Source: Theristus sp. LFF4_11 (Eukaryota; Nematoda; Chromadorea; Monhysterida; Xyalidae). From it: a DNA stretch of 64,000 nucleotides. The notes under the pieces were generated by a model. That model was not told where the DNA came from. It ran no database searches and was given only the letters and a program-made list of their open reading frames with translations. Shown piece after piece: positions 50,601 through 61,878 of this stretch. The position numbers and the translations under genes were made by a program. The stretch is from assembly GCA_030248135.1 (NCBI GenBank), contig JASANC010002024.1, forward strand, positions 24,537 through 88,536, in the 5' to 3' direction. Positions within the stretch are counted from its first letter, which is position 1. Every line of letters starts with the position of its first letter.

Positions 50601-52219
50601 GGAGACGGCGTGGTGATGCGCGCGACTACCGACGATCAGGCCGAGGTCGCCAAGGAGCACAACGCTCTCCGGGGTGTCCACGCGCCACTGGCCTGCAATG
50701 CACAACGTTGCATGGGGTAGAAAGCAATCAGTGTCGGTGCTCGCGTGACGTGCCGCTCCACCGGGCACATTTACTGCGTGAAAAGCCACAATGTTTTACA
50801 CCCAGTAGTTTTCAGAGATTCGACACTCACAAAATTATCGCATCTTGAAAATTTGCAGCCAAACTTCTTGATTGACCAAGATATTCCATCAGATTGATAT
50901 TACTCCAAACGTGTCCAATTTTGTTTTGCTAAGACAGTCAGTCCATCGTTTTAAGTCAAGAATTTCTCGAATTTCCTAATCGTCAACGGAGTAAACCTTT
51001 TCACTCACTCACAAATAGGGTTGGCACAGGAAAAAAACGGTTTCTTTTCCGTTTTAAAACCGTTTTTTTCAGTTTTTTTCCTGAAAAAATAAAAAACCGG
51101 TTTTTTACCTTAAAAATTTTCAAACTTCGTGGTCAAAAATCACAATTTTTTGTTTGATTGATAAAATGTAAAATTATATTTTTGAAAAAACGGTGCAGTG
51201 AACTGTATCGAACTGAACTGCTCAGCATTTTACGCTGCTCAAAATCACTAATTTTGATGTATTTCCTATTTTGAGTTGAAGATGCCAAGTTCTGAAAAGT
51301 TTAGGAGCTGGAAAGCATTCGGTTTTTTATGGTTTTAAAGCGGTTTAAAACGGAAAAGAAACCGGTTTTTTCCTGGCAATATAAAAACCGGTTTTTTACC
51401 AACCCTACTCACAAACTTGTACCGAACGGTCTACTGGATCTAAACCAACCCAACCCAGCTGACCGTCATATTTGGCGAGGTCACTTTCTACGCCCTCCTT
51501 TTTTGCCTCGCTGACCACCCAGCGTTTGCCGAGCACTGAGCTCTCTTTGAATCCCTCGACAAAGTTGTACGTCGACGGATCGAGCTGTGGAAACTCGAAG
51601 TCGATGGGCTCAACCTGATGATGAAAACAACAAATGTAAACGGTGCAGTTGGCACAGACACAGCTGGACACATGGACCATCAATGGAACAGTGATACAGT
51701 CGCGAACTCTAGATTATAGTTGATGAACACGTGCTTGCTTGTATGCTTCGCTGTGTTGGACACACTCCGTCCCCACAGCGATGCCTGCACAAAAAGTATG
51801 CATCACGCGATCACCAACCAATCGGCTGAATGTTTAAAGTTCGACTAGACTGTGGTAAAAAAACCGACGGGGCTTGGCGCTTGGCGGCCGCTTAGCAAGC
51901 TTGTTGCTTAGCTCCCTGGTGACCCGAAAAATTTGCTCCGACGCTACTCACATTGCTGATTGCTTACAACGCCGATCGCCGCCCCGCCCTAGCATAGCAG
52001 CAACGCCAATTATGAAAGCATGAAACCGACCGGTGTCTGGTCGTCCTCATCCGCTTCTTCCTCATCCACGACCGCGCCCGCGTCTTCCCCAAAATCAGTC
52101 GCTCCTAACGCGTCGTCATCTTCAAACTCTTCATCGCTTTGTGCGACGACGAAATCGGCGGCAAAAAACGAAACGACGACGGCAAACGCGATTAAGAACA
52201 CCACTGGAGCTCGCATCAT
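44622..52219 (-). CDS. CANX: Calnexin, ER lectin chaperone
   Basis: Fourteen exons: 52219-52031, 51614-51464, 50692-50548, 50129-50048, 49923-49807, 49714-49565, 49167-49049, 48748-48635, 48312-48272, 47880-47693, 47338-47183, 46957-46829, 45808-45605, 44765-44622; 642 residues, frame intact. Calnexin binds monoglucosylated N-glycans and retains folding glycoproteins in the ER. Seen here: signal peptide (1-27); acidic lead; lectin domain with [29 protein letters not shown] and [11 protein letters not shown]; a P-domain with four type-1 repeats ([32 protein letters not shown]) and type-2 repeats ([24 protein letters not shown]); AVGLELWTM; one membrane helix at about 502-523 ([17 protein letters not shown]); and an acidic cytosolic tail ending RRARPRKD, the place of the usual basic ER-retention end. 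Exon 9 is only 41 bases. Introns hold SINE, hAT and family G elements. Confidence 0.97.
45030..45212 (-). mobile_element. tRNA-derived SINE in calnexin intron 13
   Basis: Reverse complement of the 40497-40705 type: GCGCTACCACCAGGCCACG, GGCGGGGATCGATC (B-box side) and TTTTCTCTGTCATTAAGTGC are all present. Confidence 0.8.
45225..45475. mobile_element. 251-bp element with about 40-bp inverted ends in calnexin intron 13
   Basis: Left TAGTGTCTGAAAAGTGAGGA then ACTCCAGGGTGTTCC; right GGAACACCCTGGAGTAAAAC then CACTTTCCAGACGCTA. A copy of TTTTATACAACTGAG lies just outside each end (45210-45224 and 45481-45495), so part of the flank may be duplicated. Confidence 0.75.
46109..46571. mobile_element. 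hAT-like non-autonomous element 1 (family I), calnexin intron 12
   Basis: 463 bp with ends CATAGTTGTTCTAG and the complement CTCTGGAACAACTATG. The 8-bp sequence CTCCGGCC is present on both sides (46101-46108 and 46572-46579), a perfect target duplication. Eight-base duplications and CA-starting inverted ends are typical of the hAT superfamily. It is inserted in a copy of element J, whose two halves flank it. Confidence 0.9.
46575..46745. repeat. Element J part with telomere-like repeats
   Basis: TTAGG-type degenerate repeats (GGTTAGGATTGGGTTAGGAC, TTAGGATTAGGATTAG) between AAAAAGGCTTGGC and GGTCCGTTTAAACAATG; inverted counterpart of 19300-19450. Confidence 0.6.
51016..51406. mobile_element. 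Family G foldback element in calnexin intron 2
   Basis: 391 bp, TAGGGTTGGCACAGGAAAAA at the left and TTTTTTACCAACCCTA at the right; interior rich in AAACCGGTTTTTT. A deleted 90-bp version sits at 57402-57492. Confidence 0.82.
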
Positions 52220-52286
52220 TGATGGATCGTTTCGGGCTTAATTGTAATTCTTGACTGTGTATTGTTGTGTCGTGTCGTGTGTCGAC

Positions 52287-52986
52287 TAAGGTTGTTAAAC
52301 TAAAATGAAATTTTTTTTAAAGCGATAAAAAACAAAAATGCCGATTTTTTTTTAAATTCGAAAAATTTTCCTCTAATATGTTCTGAAAACCTCAATTTTG
52401 GCACAATTTTTCAAAAGTTCAACAAAAATTTTCTTTGATTATACCTCGTAAAACTTTTAGCAGTCGATTTTGGACCGTTTTACCGACTGATTTTAGGCTT
52501 CGACAACATCTGCGATGAAGTTTTTGAGCGTCCCAAAGCTTGGCCTACCATTTCCGATGCAGATAAGGTGACGATTCGCCTCGCAGAGCGTCCGATTGTG
52601 CTCGCTGCTCCGTTTGCAAGCGCTACGTTGTCTGGTTGCTGCTTCGTGTCGTGTCGTCACGACACCATCAGAAGAATTGATCGAATTTCAAGGCGGTATG
52701 TTTGTCTTCACTTCAGCATTAGCTTAGCTGGGGACAATTAGTGACGTTTTGGAGGGCAAAACACAAGAAGAGGCATGGTGACGGTTTGGAAAAGGGGTAA
52801 TTGAGGTCACCAAAACAAAATCTGCAAAGTTCCTCCGCCATACGGGAGTCATTCGGGAGGCGCTTGCATATCATATGTGGTTCTTCGGACTCCCTGATTG
52901 ATTTAGCACAACTTTTTGATTTTTGAAATTTAAAAAAAAATTTAAAAAAAACAAAAATGGCGATTTTTGTTTTTTTAACAACCCTA
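52287..52986. mobile_element. hAT-like non-autonomous element (family H), copy 1
   Basis: 700 bp, ends TAAGGTTGTTAAAC and TTTTTTAACAACCCTA, flanked by a perfect 8-bp duplication GTGTCGAC (52279-52286 and 52987-52994). The interior has GGCTTCGACAACATCTGCGA and GATGAAGTTTTTGAGCGTCC. It begins 68 bp upstream of the calnexin start codon, so it lies in or next to that promoter. Confidence 0.9.
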
Positions 52987-53019
52987 GTGTCGACTCTTTA
53001 GTGTAAGGTTCGTTCAACG

Positions 53020-55080
53020 CATAGTTGTTGTTCTAGGGGGGGGGGCTGGGGGGGGGCCGGCCTAGGGTTGTTAAACAAAAATGAAAATTTTTTTTTTTAA
53101 AAAAAAAAGTGATTAAAAAAAAAACAAAAATGCCGATTTTTTTTTTTTTTAAAAAAATTCGAAAAATTTTCCTCTAATATGCTCTGAAAACCTCAATTTT
53201 GGCACAATTTTTCGAAAGTTCAACAAAAATTTTCTTTGATTATACCTCGTAAAACCTTTAGCAGTCGATTTTGGGCCGTTTTACCGACTGATTTTAGGCT
53301 TCGACAACATCTGCGATGAAGTTTTTGAGCGTCCCAAAGCTTAGCCTACCATTTCCGATGCAGATAAGGTGACGATTCGCCTCGCAGAGCGTCCGATTGT
53401 GCTCGCTGCTCCGTTTGCAAGCGCTACGTTGTCTGGTTGCTGCTTCGTGTCGTGTCGTCGCGACACCATCAGAAGAATTGATCGAATTTCAAGGCGGTAT
53501 GTTTGTCTTCACTTTAGCATTAGCTTAGCTGGGGACAATTAGTGACGTTTTGGAGGTCAAAACACAAGAAGAGGCATGGTGACGGTTTGGAAAAGGGGTA
53601 ATTGAGGTCACCAAAACAAAATCTGCAAAGTTCCGCCATACGGGAGTCATTCGGGAGGCGCTTGCATATCATATGTGGTTCTTCAGACTCCCTGATTGAT
53701 TTAGCACAACTTTGATTTTTGAAATTTTTTTTTTTTAAAAAAAAATTTTTTTTTTAAAAAAAAAACAAAAATGACGATTTTTGTTTTTTTTAACAACCCT
53801 AGGCCGGCCCCCCCCCCAAAAATTTTTCGAATCTATCTCTATCAAACAGGTTTTTTTGGCTCAGCTATCATCTATCTAAAAAATTTTCTCAGCCAGCTAT
53901 CTATCTGAAAATTTTTGTCTTCGAAGACATAAAATGAGTCAATTTTTGACCAAAATTGACCATTTTTGCTCGTAATTCTTGAAAATTTCGCTAATTTTTG
54001 GTAAAATACGCGTTTATACTTGATTTTTAGTGTATTTTTAGCATTATTTTGCTGTTTTTATAGCTTTTTAGCGTTTTAGCTATCTGTCTATCAAACTTCA
54101 AAATTTTGTCCGGCCCCCCCCCCCCCCCACCAGCCCGGGGGGGGGGGGGGGGGGGGGGGGGGGTACACCCCCCGGCCCCCAGAGCACCCGAGACCGTCGG
54201 GTGGGGGGGGGGTGGGGGGGGGGCACCGTGCCACCCCCCCCCTAAACCCGGGCACCCCCCCCCCATCGTACCCCCCCCCCCCGAAAATTTGGCCGACACC
54301 CCCCCCCCCACCCCCCCATGAAATTTTGTCTGGCGGACACCCCCCCCCCCCCCAAAATTTTCTGCACACCCTAAATTTTTTTTCGAAAATCATGATTTTT
54401 TGTCTATAAAGTCCATAATATAAGCTGAATATATGATAACTTGACCATCTTCATTGTAATTTCAAAGATTTTGCAGCAAAATTTAGCGTTTTTCCTTTCA
54501 AATTTAAGCGAAAAAATTGCTTTGCCTACATTACTAAACCAAAGCCAAGTTTACAGTCTGTTTTGTTGTTTAGTTCGGTTTCAATGAAGTCGTTGTAGGT
54601 TCCTAATCCTAAGCCCAATCCTAATCCTAATGAAGTCGTTGTAGGTTCCTAATCCTAAACCTAATCCTAATCCTAAGTGAAGCCTTTTTAACAAAGTGAA
54701 AGTGCCTTGATTGACACTTTGTTGAAGGGGTGAAACATTGGGATCAGGGATCAGCTCCAGCTCCGGTTTAGCTTTGTAGTTTTACGGAAAAAATTTCATG
54801 GGGGGGGGTGGGGGGGGGTGGGCCCCCCCACACAAACTTTCGAAACAATGCACCCCCCCCCATGGGACCCCCCGGGGGGGGGGGGTCCCACGTTACCATA
54901 GGTTGGACCCCCCCCTCACTTTTTGGTCGGCACCCCCCCCCACGGTACCATACCCCCCCCCCTCGAAATTTTTTTTGGGCCCACGGTACTGCCCCCCAAA
55001 ATTTTCCAGCTATCTATCTAGAAAATTTGCTCCAGCTATCTATATCGGCCCCCCAACCCCTCGGCTCTGGAACAACTATG
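53020..55080. mobile_element. hAT-like family I element 2, 2,061 bp, with nested insertion
   Basis: Ends CATAGTTGTTGTTCTAG and CTCTGGAACAACTATG, flanked by the perfect 8-bp duplication GTTCAACG (53012-53019 and 55081-55088). Inside are a nested family H element (53063-53801), large poly-G/poly-C blocks (54110-54360 and 54796-54995) and telomere-like CCTAATCCTAA repeats (about 54600-54680). No transposase frame. Confidence 0.9.
53063..53801. mobile_element. hAT-like family H, copy 2, nested in family I element 2
   Basis: 739 bp, TAGGGTTGTTAAAC to TTTAACAACCCTA, flanked by 8-bp GGCCGGCC on both sides (53055-53062 and 53802-53809). More than 95% alike by eye to copy 1 in the shared core, so both are fairly recent. 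Confidence 0.9.
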
Positions 55081-55088
55081 GTTCAACG

Positions 55089-56320
55089 TTCAGGTTCAAG
55101 TTCCAAGTCTTTTTTGTACAAATACTTCGGTTTTGTATTTTATACAAACAACTGAAGGTTTTGTGGACTGTGGAGTGGATTGTGGTTTGTCTTTTTCTGA
55201 AAACACACACAGCACAAACAACACAAGGTGGGGGGGGGGTCGAAAATAAGTCAAAATTCGGTCCCGTTTTTTAAAATTAAAAAAAATTTCAACTAAATTG
55301 TAGTTTAAAACAATTTCCAAATATCCAAAATGCCCGAGGGACAATCTGAGGGTCGACAAAAATTGGGACATTAACCGCGCTGCGCGCTGAGTTCGATTCG
55401 AATATTGCACTTTTAGAACTGAATTAGGCTGTTTTGGCCCTCAAAATTGGCGAAAACTTTCATGAAAATTATCCTCCTGCAACCCAACGTAAATTTGGAC
55501 TTTTTTGGAGTCACAGGCTCTCACAGGTTATTGGTTATTGTATTGTATTACGAAAAAAATCAAGGGCTTTGGCTTGGCTTGGCACACACTGATTGGTTTT
55601 CCGAAATGATGACACCCAATGACCCAATGACTGAACCCCCCCCCCTCCGGAAACTACACCAAGCGTTGATTAAAACACGCTTCAGTAAAGTTCTTTTTTG
55701 TTTTGTCATTGATTAAACTGTATTTTTATTATTTTTTGTCTCGCTTGCTAGCCAAGGGACCGTCAACAGTTGATTTTGGACCGTTTTACCGACTGATTTC
55801 AGGCTTCGACAACATCTGCAATGAAGTTTTTGAGCGTCACACAGCTTGGGCTTACCATTTCCGATGCGGTGACGATTCGCCTCGCAATCTGAATTCTGAG
55901 CGTCCGAGCTGCTCCGTTTGCAAGCGCTACTTCACATTTTCTTTTCATTTTTCACATTTCACGAGTTTTCTTCACATTTGAAGCGTAAGATTCACATTTT
56001 GTTTTCAAAACAAAGTTTGCTTGCCTTTGCAGTTTGCTTGCTTTGCTTTTGTGTAATCTCTAATCTGTGTGTCGGGTGGGTTGTTAAAAAACAATAATCA
56101 ACAAAAACAAACACGTAACGGTTCAAAATCGACTGCGGACGGTTTTACAAAGTAATATCAAGGAAAATTTTGTTGAACTTTCGAAAAATTGTGCTAAAAA
56201 TAAGATTTTCAGAACATGTTAAAGGAAAATTTTTCGAACTAAAAAACCCAACATTTTTGTTTTTTTAATCTTTTTGTTAAAAACAAGTTTGATTTTTGTT
56301 TAACAACCCTATCTTCGAGA
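55089..56320. repeat. Repeat-derived spacer with family H relatives, no gene
   Basis: 55755-55930 carries the same core as family H (ACCGACTGATTTCAGGCTTC, GACAACATCTGCAATGAAG) in a diverged copy, with a short frame holding ERPSCSVCKRYF that could be a remnant zinc-binding motif. 56090-56312 starts GGGTTGTTAAAAAAC and ends TTTAACAACCCTA. 55385-55460 matches the spacer of the 18-kb palindrome. Confidence 0.6.
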
Positions 56321-56764
56321 TGACAAATCGGCAACACCCAAGAGTTGACAAGCAGGTTTCTTCCAATTCAAAGCGTAAAAACAAGGTAATTTGCTGCTTT
56401 TTAGTCCATTAACGAGCTCATAAAATTTGCAGCAGCTTCTATCGGCATCTGGACATTGCCCGTCGATCTTTGACCTGAAAGTAGAAATTGGCAAAAAAAA
56501 TTCTGCAAAAAGCAAAGTCCACACGAAACTGAACAAAAATGCATAATGACACTTTCTATGGACAGTGTCTCAAACGCATTTTCAGGTCAATTTTGATGGC
56601 CAAAATTGGTTTTTTAATCAATAAAAAAATAATTAAAAAATCCCGATTGAAAAAAAAAAATTTTTGCAGTGCTGCAGTGGCGCCTCATCGGCCTCATCAG
56701 CAAGAAAAATTGCGAAAAATAGAAAAATCCTTCATCGGGAACCGGAACCGGTGCGATAAATAAA

Positions 56765-59700
56765 ATGAAAGCGTGTAAGAAGCTCGGTCAGATGATTCCG
56801 GCGATGTTTGCGTGGGGCCTGCTGTTGATTGCGACCGGTGCTTTTTATGCGCTCGTGTAAGCTGTATTTCAAGATTCACTGATCACAATGCTCTCACAAT
56901 TCACATCACACAAAAACAATGGTCAACGACGTAAACGTTTGCTTGCGTTGTTTGTCTGACAAACCGTGCTGAAAAAGTCGAAAACACGGTATATTTTCAT
57001 TTCAATATTGTGCTACCTGCACGCCTACGTAGCATCCGAGATTCAGTTGTGTCCAAATTTTGGAAAATGTGTGGTAGTTTGTTCTCTTCTCACCGCAGTA
57101 CGTCCCGGTCCGCCACATGATACGTGTTGTCAACATGTCGACTCAAGCTCAAGACAAGCAAATGTCACCGTTTCATTTGCATTTTAATGTTCGGTTGTTT
57201 GTTGCAGAGCGCCAGCGCTGATCAACGATCACGGTCTGCTGGCGATGGTCGTGTGTGCCGTTGAGCTGTTGGTCGCTGCGTTCGTGGTCGCAAACTTCTT
57301 TCTTGCCACCTACATGGATCCCGGCATATTCCCGAAGGGTGAGCTGTATTTGAATGAACAAATCCGTGCATAGGTACGTATATTATGGATGTGGTTCCAA
57401 TTAGGGTTGGTAAAAAAACCGGTTTTTTATATTGCCAGGAAAAACCGGTTTTAAAACAGAAAAGAAACCGGTTCTTTTCATATGCCAACCGTAGTTCCAA
57501 CTGTGTTCTTGTGACAGCGACGAAAGCAGAGGAGCAACTGCAAGAGGACTTTCGGTCGCCGCTGTACCGCAACGTCGAGATCAACGGCATCACGGTGCGC
57601 ATGAAGTGGTGCGTCACGTGCCACTTCTACCGGCCGCCGCGCTGCAGCCACTGCTCCGTCTGCAACCACTGCATCGACACCTTCGATCACCACTGCCGTC
57701 AGTTTGCCTTCGCCTCGTTTGATCTGCGTGTAGTTTTGCGAATGTCCGTCTCGGCATTTCTAGTATCATTGAACACTCGCGTGTTTTTTTGGTGATTTTT
57801 TTGCACTCGAACCTGTTTCATCATACATTCTGCAACTCAACTCAACCTAAGATGACCCTCCACTTCTGGACGACCCTGTATGTTGGTTGAATTTTTTCAC
57901 GGTAAAGAAAAATTGCAAAAAAATTGTTGATGAACGTGTTTGCGCGATTGCAGCGTGGGTGAACAACTGCGTCGGCCGTCGCAACTACCGTTATTTCTTC
58001 GTGTTCCTGCTTTCGCTCGTTGTGCACATCTTGTTCACGTTCATGCTCTCGCTCTCATACACGCTCAAGCACAAGTCAGCGGTCAAAAATGTGGCTTTTT
58101 AGTTTTTTGTTGGTCGTTGAAAGAGTGGCCACGGTAGCAGTGTTTTTTTTATTTTTATTTATGGTATGGGCTGTACACGGTTTTTCCAAAAAAACTAAAA
58201 ATTCACGGTTTGGTGCGGTATCTGTTCACATGAAATGCATTCAACAGTAACAAGACAATAAAAGTCATAAAATACTGTCACAATTTTAAGCTTCCATAGC
58301 TCCATCTAAACTTTTAACCCAACCAAACGGATCAGAATAAAAATCCACCAATTTAAACCTAGCCATCAAATCTAGCCTGAAGTAATGAAAATAGCCCGGC
58401 TTTCAAAAAATGGCGGAGGTACACGGTTTCCCATTTTTTGACAGTTTCGCAATGGTTTACCGTACCGTGGCAATTTTCACGGGTGGCTGCCGCGTCACAC
58501 GGTAACGGTGGAATCCGTGCTGGTTGTATCTCTGCACTAATCACATTTATCGGTTACCAGTGACCTGAGTTCGGGCATAATCTTGCACAAATGTGCACAA
58601 AGTTTATCAAGAGAAGACTCATTGCGGAAGAACCGTGTAAAAATCTCAGGGGCTTTGAGATTTCGCAATCGAGCATAGTTGATTTCAGTGTCACCGCTTT
58701 TGGTGTCCGCCTCTTTTCGACAGACTGTTTTTCAACTTTTAGCTCCACAGTATGTTTCTTGTCAAACCTGTCACCTTTTTAGCGGATTTCAGATCCAGTT
58801 GTGAAAAGACATATTTTGCCAAAAATGGTTTGTTGGGTTGCCGACCAAACACGATTCCGGTTATTCACCGTTAATTCAAAACTTCCCTGGCTGTGTATTC
58901 TGCGAAAAAGTGACAAGGTGAAAAAAATACACTGTACGTTTGGTTTTTTTCAGAGACGACCTAACGACCAAAGAGAACATTTGCTCGCTGCTGATCATGA
59001 CTGTCTGTGGGCTGCTGGCATTGCCGATCATTGGCCTGTCTTGTTTCCACGTGAATCTCGTCTCGAGGGGACGCACCACCAATGAACAGGCATGAATTCA
59101 TGTTTGATGGTGCACACCCGCAATCGCGCACACAGGCGCCACACGTGGTGATGCCACACAGTAGAGTGTGTGTGCTGGTGTGTTTGTTCGTGGCTGTGCA
59201 CTCTGCAACGCAGCACCACACATGCGACGTGTGAATCAGTGCACGGTGTTCAGCAAGTGAATCTGTGCTCGATCGTTGTGTAGTCCCACAATTGGCATGG
59301 GCACAGTGAAAAACAAGAATCGTTTGCGCTGTTTGACTGTGCGCTGTGTCACGAACGTTGTGCCTGCATTTCAATGCTTCCGTCATAATTAGAAGTGTGT
59401 TGATGCCAGGCCAGGCACGGTGTCGGTGAGCCATGCAGCTAATAACACTGTGCTACGTGCGAACGTAAAGATAACTGTCTCGGGACACTGCATTATTTTA
59501 TCGCAGCCATTCACTTTCAATTTTCTATCATTCACTACTTTTTCATTCATTCATTTTGTCTCCTGGGAAAGCGCACACAGATGAGAATGAGTCACGCGGC
59601 AGCAAAATTGTGCACGAGGAGGAACAGACAAAATGCAACAAATAACAAATGCCCGATCCGATTTCATGGATATGAAAGCTTGCAGAAAACCGCTTTCAAG

Positions 59701-61878
59701 CAATTAATATATTCTCAATTTCGGCTTCAGGTGACTGGAAAATTCCGCAGTGGCTACAATCCGTTCGACCGTCGCGTGTTTGGCAACTGCGTTGGCACAC
59801 TTTGCGGCTCGCAATACCCTGCGTTCGTTCGTTGTTTTCGTTCAGCTCAGCATCCGAAGTTTTTATGGTGCTTTCTCCTTTCGTGCACAGTCGCAAGCAA
59901 AACGAAACTGCGGTATCTATCAATTATATTCGCGTCTCAGCATTGTCTTAGAGCCACGACGAAACTGAGAAGCCAAACGTTTAATTCATCGAAAAAAAGA
60001 TTATTGTACAAACATTTTGTTTGTCATATTTCGTTGGTGTCAGTGATTGTTAGTGACGATCACAAAGACTGGAGCAAACCCGGCTAACGTACTGACGAGG
60101 CACGGGTCACCGCGGTATGCGTCTACCTGGCGAAACCGCAAACAGTGACCTTCATGTATGACATACGCGGTCGACGCAGCGCAGAGTGTTTCTGGCATTT
60201 GACAGCACACGCGCCTGAGTGCATTCGGTTGATCGTGTCGTATGAATGCTGAGATCGCGACAGCAGCGCACCGCCGCAGTTGCCATTCATTTCCAATAGT
60301 CTGCCGATCAGCGCATGCAGCGTGCTGTGCGTTTGTGGGTGGCACTGCCACGCAACGCAGCACGTTCTCAATGAGGCACCAGTGCACGAGCATTGTTGTT
60401 TGCAGCTACTTGCCGTCGGTTGGTCAACAGACGCAGCCGGATGAGTTGATGCACTTGGCGGATGGCGGTGCGTTGCGCACAGCGAACGGACACAACTGGG
60501 CGACGACCTACGTCACCGCAGGCAACAAGGCCCAAGTGCCCATGGGCACTGTTCATTATCAAAAGGTGACACTCGCAGTGCTTCGAAAACTGCAGTCCGA
60601 CTTTCAGTCATTTCTCGTTTCCAATGATTGGCATGTGATGATTACGAATCGGCGGTGGTAATATGGTGTCACGGGCTAAACCGATAGATAGCAACTCACT
60701 GATTGGCTGCTTTTGTATTGGACCTCACTGATTGGTGCTGCCCGTTGCATTCAGCGAATCAGCGTGCGCAATTCAAACGTGTGAAGTGTGTGCATAACAT
60801 GTCAAAGTTTTTATTTTTATTTTATATTTAATTTTGGTCACGAGACTCAATGCGAGCACTGATGGTGAACAACTTCAGGTATGATGCGAGAATTCAAAAT
60901 TTGCAAAAGTGATCCGAGTCCATTAAAATGTCCATGTCACTCATGCTATCTTGAATTGCCACATAAAGATTGAAACCTGTTTCCTTTCGACGGCTGCAAA
61001 CGCATTGAGTCTCGGAACGAAGAGAAATAATAACACAGTCTGACTCTACACATATGCACCTAGAGCTGATTGGTTGGTGTGGTGATCACGTGCATGCATG
61101 CATTGTCGTGTGGGGGCGGGGCGGAGTTTGGTTTGCAGCGCACACTGCACGCATGCGTGATCACCAGCCAATCAGCTGGTTGTGCATGTCTCAGCGTTCG
61201 ACTGTAGACCTGGCTCGCAAAGTGTGCGTGCGTTTTCAGCTGGAGCCCCGCGTGCGTCACACGGCGGCGGACGGCAGCGCCGGCGAGGACAACGCCTCTG
61301 CGGCCGTGTCGTTCGCCCGTATCGCGACGGCGCACGACGGCGGCGACGGCGGCTCCACGATGAACCTGTACGTCGACGAAGACCGCTCGATACACAGCGC
61401 GCTGGCGGCGCTGCCGAGCACGCCACTGAACGACCGCTACATGCAGGCGGTGCAGGAGGCGATGCGCGACGTGCTCGTGCCGCAGACGCATCACAACGCC
61501 ACGCGCAACAGTGCCGCATCGTCGTCGCACGACTACGACGCCTATGCGGGGCTGCAGGCATGCGACACCGCAGGCCGTGAACGGACACCGGTGGCCGTGC
61601 AGCCGCAGCGGACAGCCGTCGGGCAGGACGCACACGACGCGACCGGCGAAGCAGCCAGGAGCTCGTCAGCAGCGCACCAACAGCGACAACCGTCCACTAA
61701 TCGAGTCTACGCGCAGCATCCGGCGCAACGTTCCGGCGCAGAGGAGCACGGCGGCGCGCCGACGGTGGCGCCACGGCCGCTCGGCTTCACCGAGGCGATG
61801 CAGATGCACGAGCACTTGCTCGGTGGACAGTGCTCCGCAGTGGGGCACAGACGGCGCCCGGACACGGCGTGCAACTGA
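56765..61878 (+). CDS. Palmitoyltransferase of the ZDHHC5/8 type
   Basis: Eight exons: 56765-56856, 57208-57338, 57518-57697, 57954-58074, 58954-59089, 59731-59822, 60406-60565, 61240-61878; 516 residues. DHHC enzymes move palmitate from palmitoyl-CoA via an active-site cysteine to cysteines of membrane proteins. Four membrane helices are visible ([73 protein letters not shown]). The zinc/catalytic core runs [20 protein letters not shown] to [20 protein letters not shown], with the DHHC motif at 131-134. RGRTTNEQ and [12 protein letters not shown] are the TTxE region and post-helix signature of ZDHHC5/8 (human TTNEQVTGKFRGGVNPF). The long polar C-terminal tail is usual for this class. Intron 5 has a GC donor. 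A family G relic, a family D MITE and family B and C MITEs lie in introns. Confidence 0.95.
57402..57492. mobile_element. Short family G foldback in ZDHHC intron 2
   Basis: About 90 bp from TAGGGTTGGTAAAAAAACCG to CATATGCCAACCGTA, an internally deleted relative of 51016-51406, lying 25 bases before the exon 3 acceptor. Confidence 0.75.
58745..58935. mobile_element. MITE family D copy in ZDHHC intron 4
   Basis: Left CACAGTATGTTTCTTGTC then AAACCTGTCACCTTTTTAGC; right GTATTCTGCGAAAAAGTGAC then ATACACTGTA. It ends 19 bases before the exon 5 acceptor. Confidence 0.7.
59090..59730 (+). other. GC-AG intron 5 of the ZDHHC gene
   Basis: Exon 5 ends AATGAACAG and the intron starts GCATGA; the acceptor is TCGGCTTCAG. 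The split falls exactly inside the conserved TTNEQ|VTGKF signature, so the boundaries are fixed by protein conservation and there is no GT that would keep the motif. Confidence 0.82.
60827..61210. mobile_element. Family C and family B MITEs side by side in ZDHHC intron 7
   Basis: Family C at about 60827-61030 (TTTTGGTCACGAGACTCAAT to TGAGTCTCGGAACGAAGAGA) and family B at about 61038-61210 (AGAGCTGATTGGTTGGTG to CAGCCAATCAGCTGGTTG, outer CACAGTCTGACTC / TTCGACTGTA). Confidence 0.75.

Noticed and set aside
54027..54393. Gly/Pro-rich open frames
   Set aside because: They only translate the poly-G/poly-C tracts inside a transposon.
61060..61635. 191-codon minus-strand frame
   Set aside because: Shadow of the GC-rich last ZDHHC exon on the plus strand, which is fixed by phase and by its stop codon.
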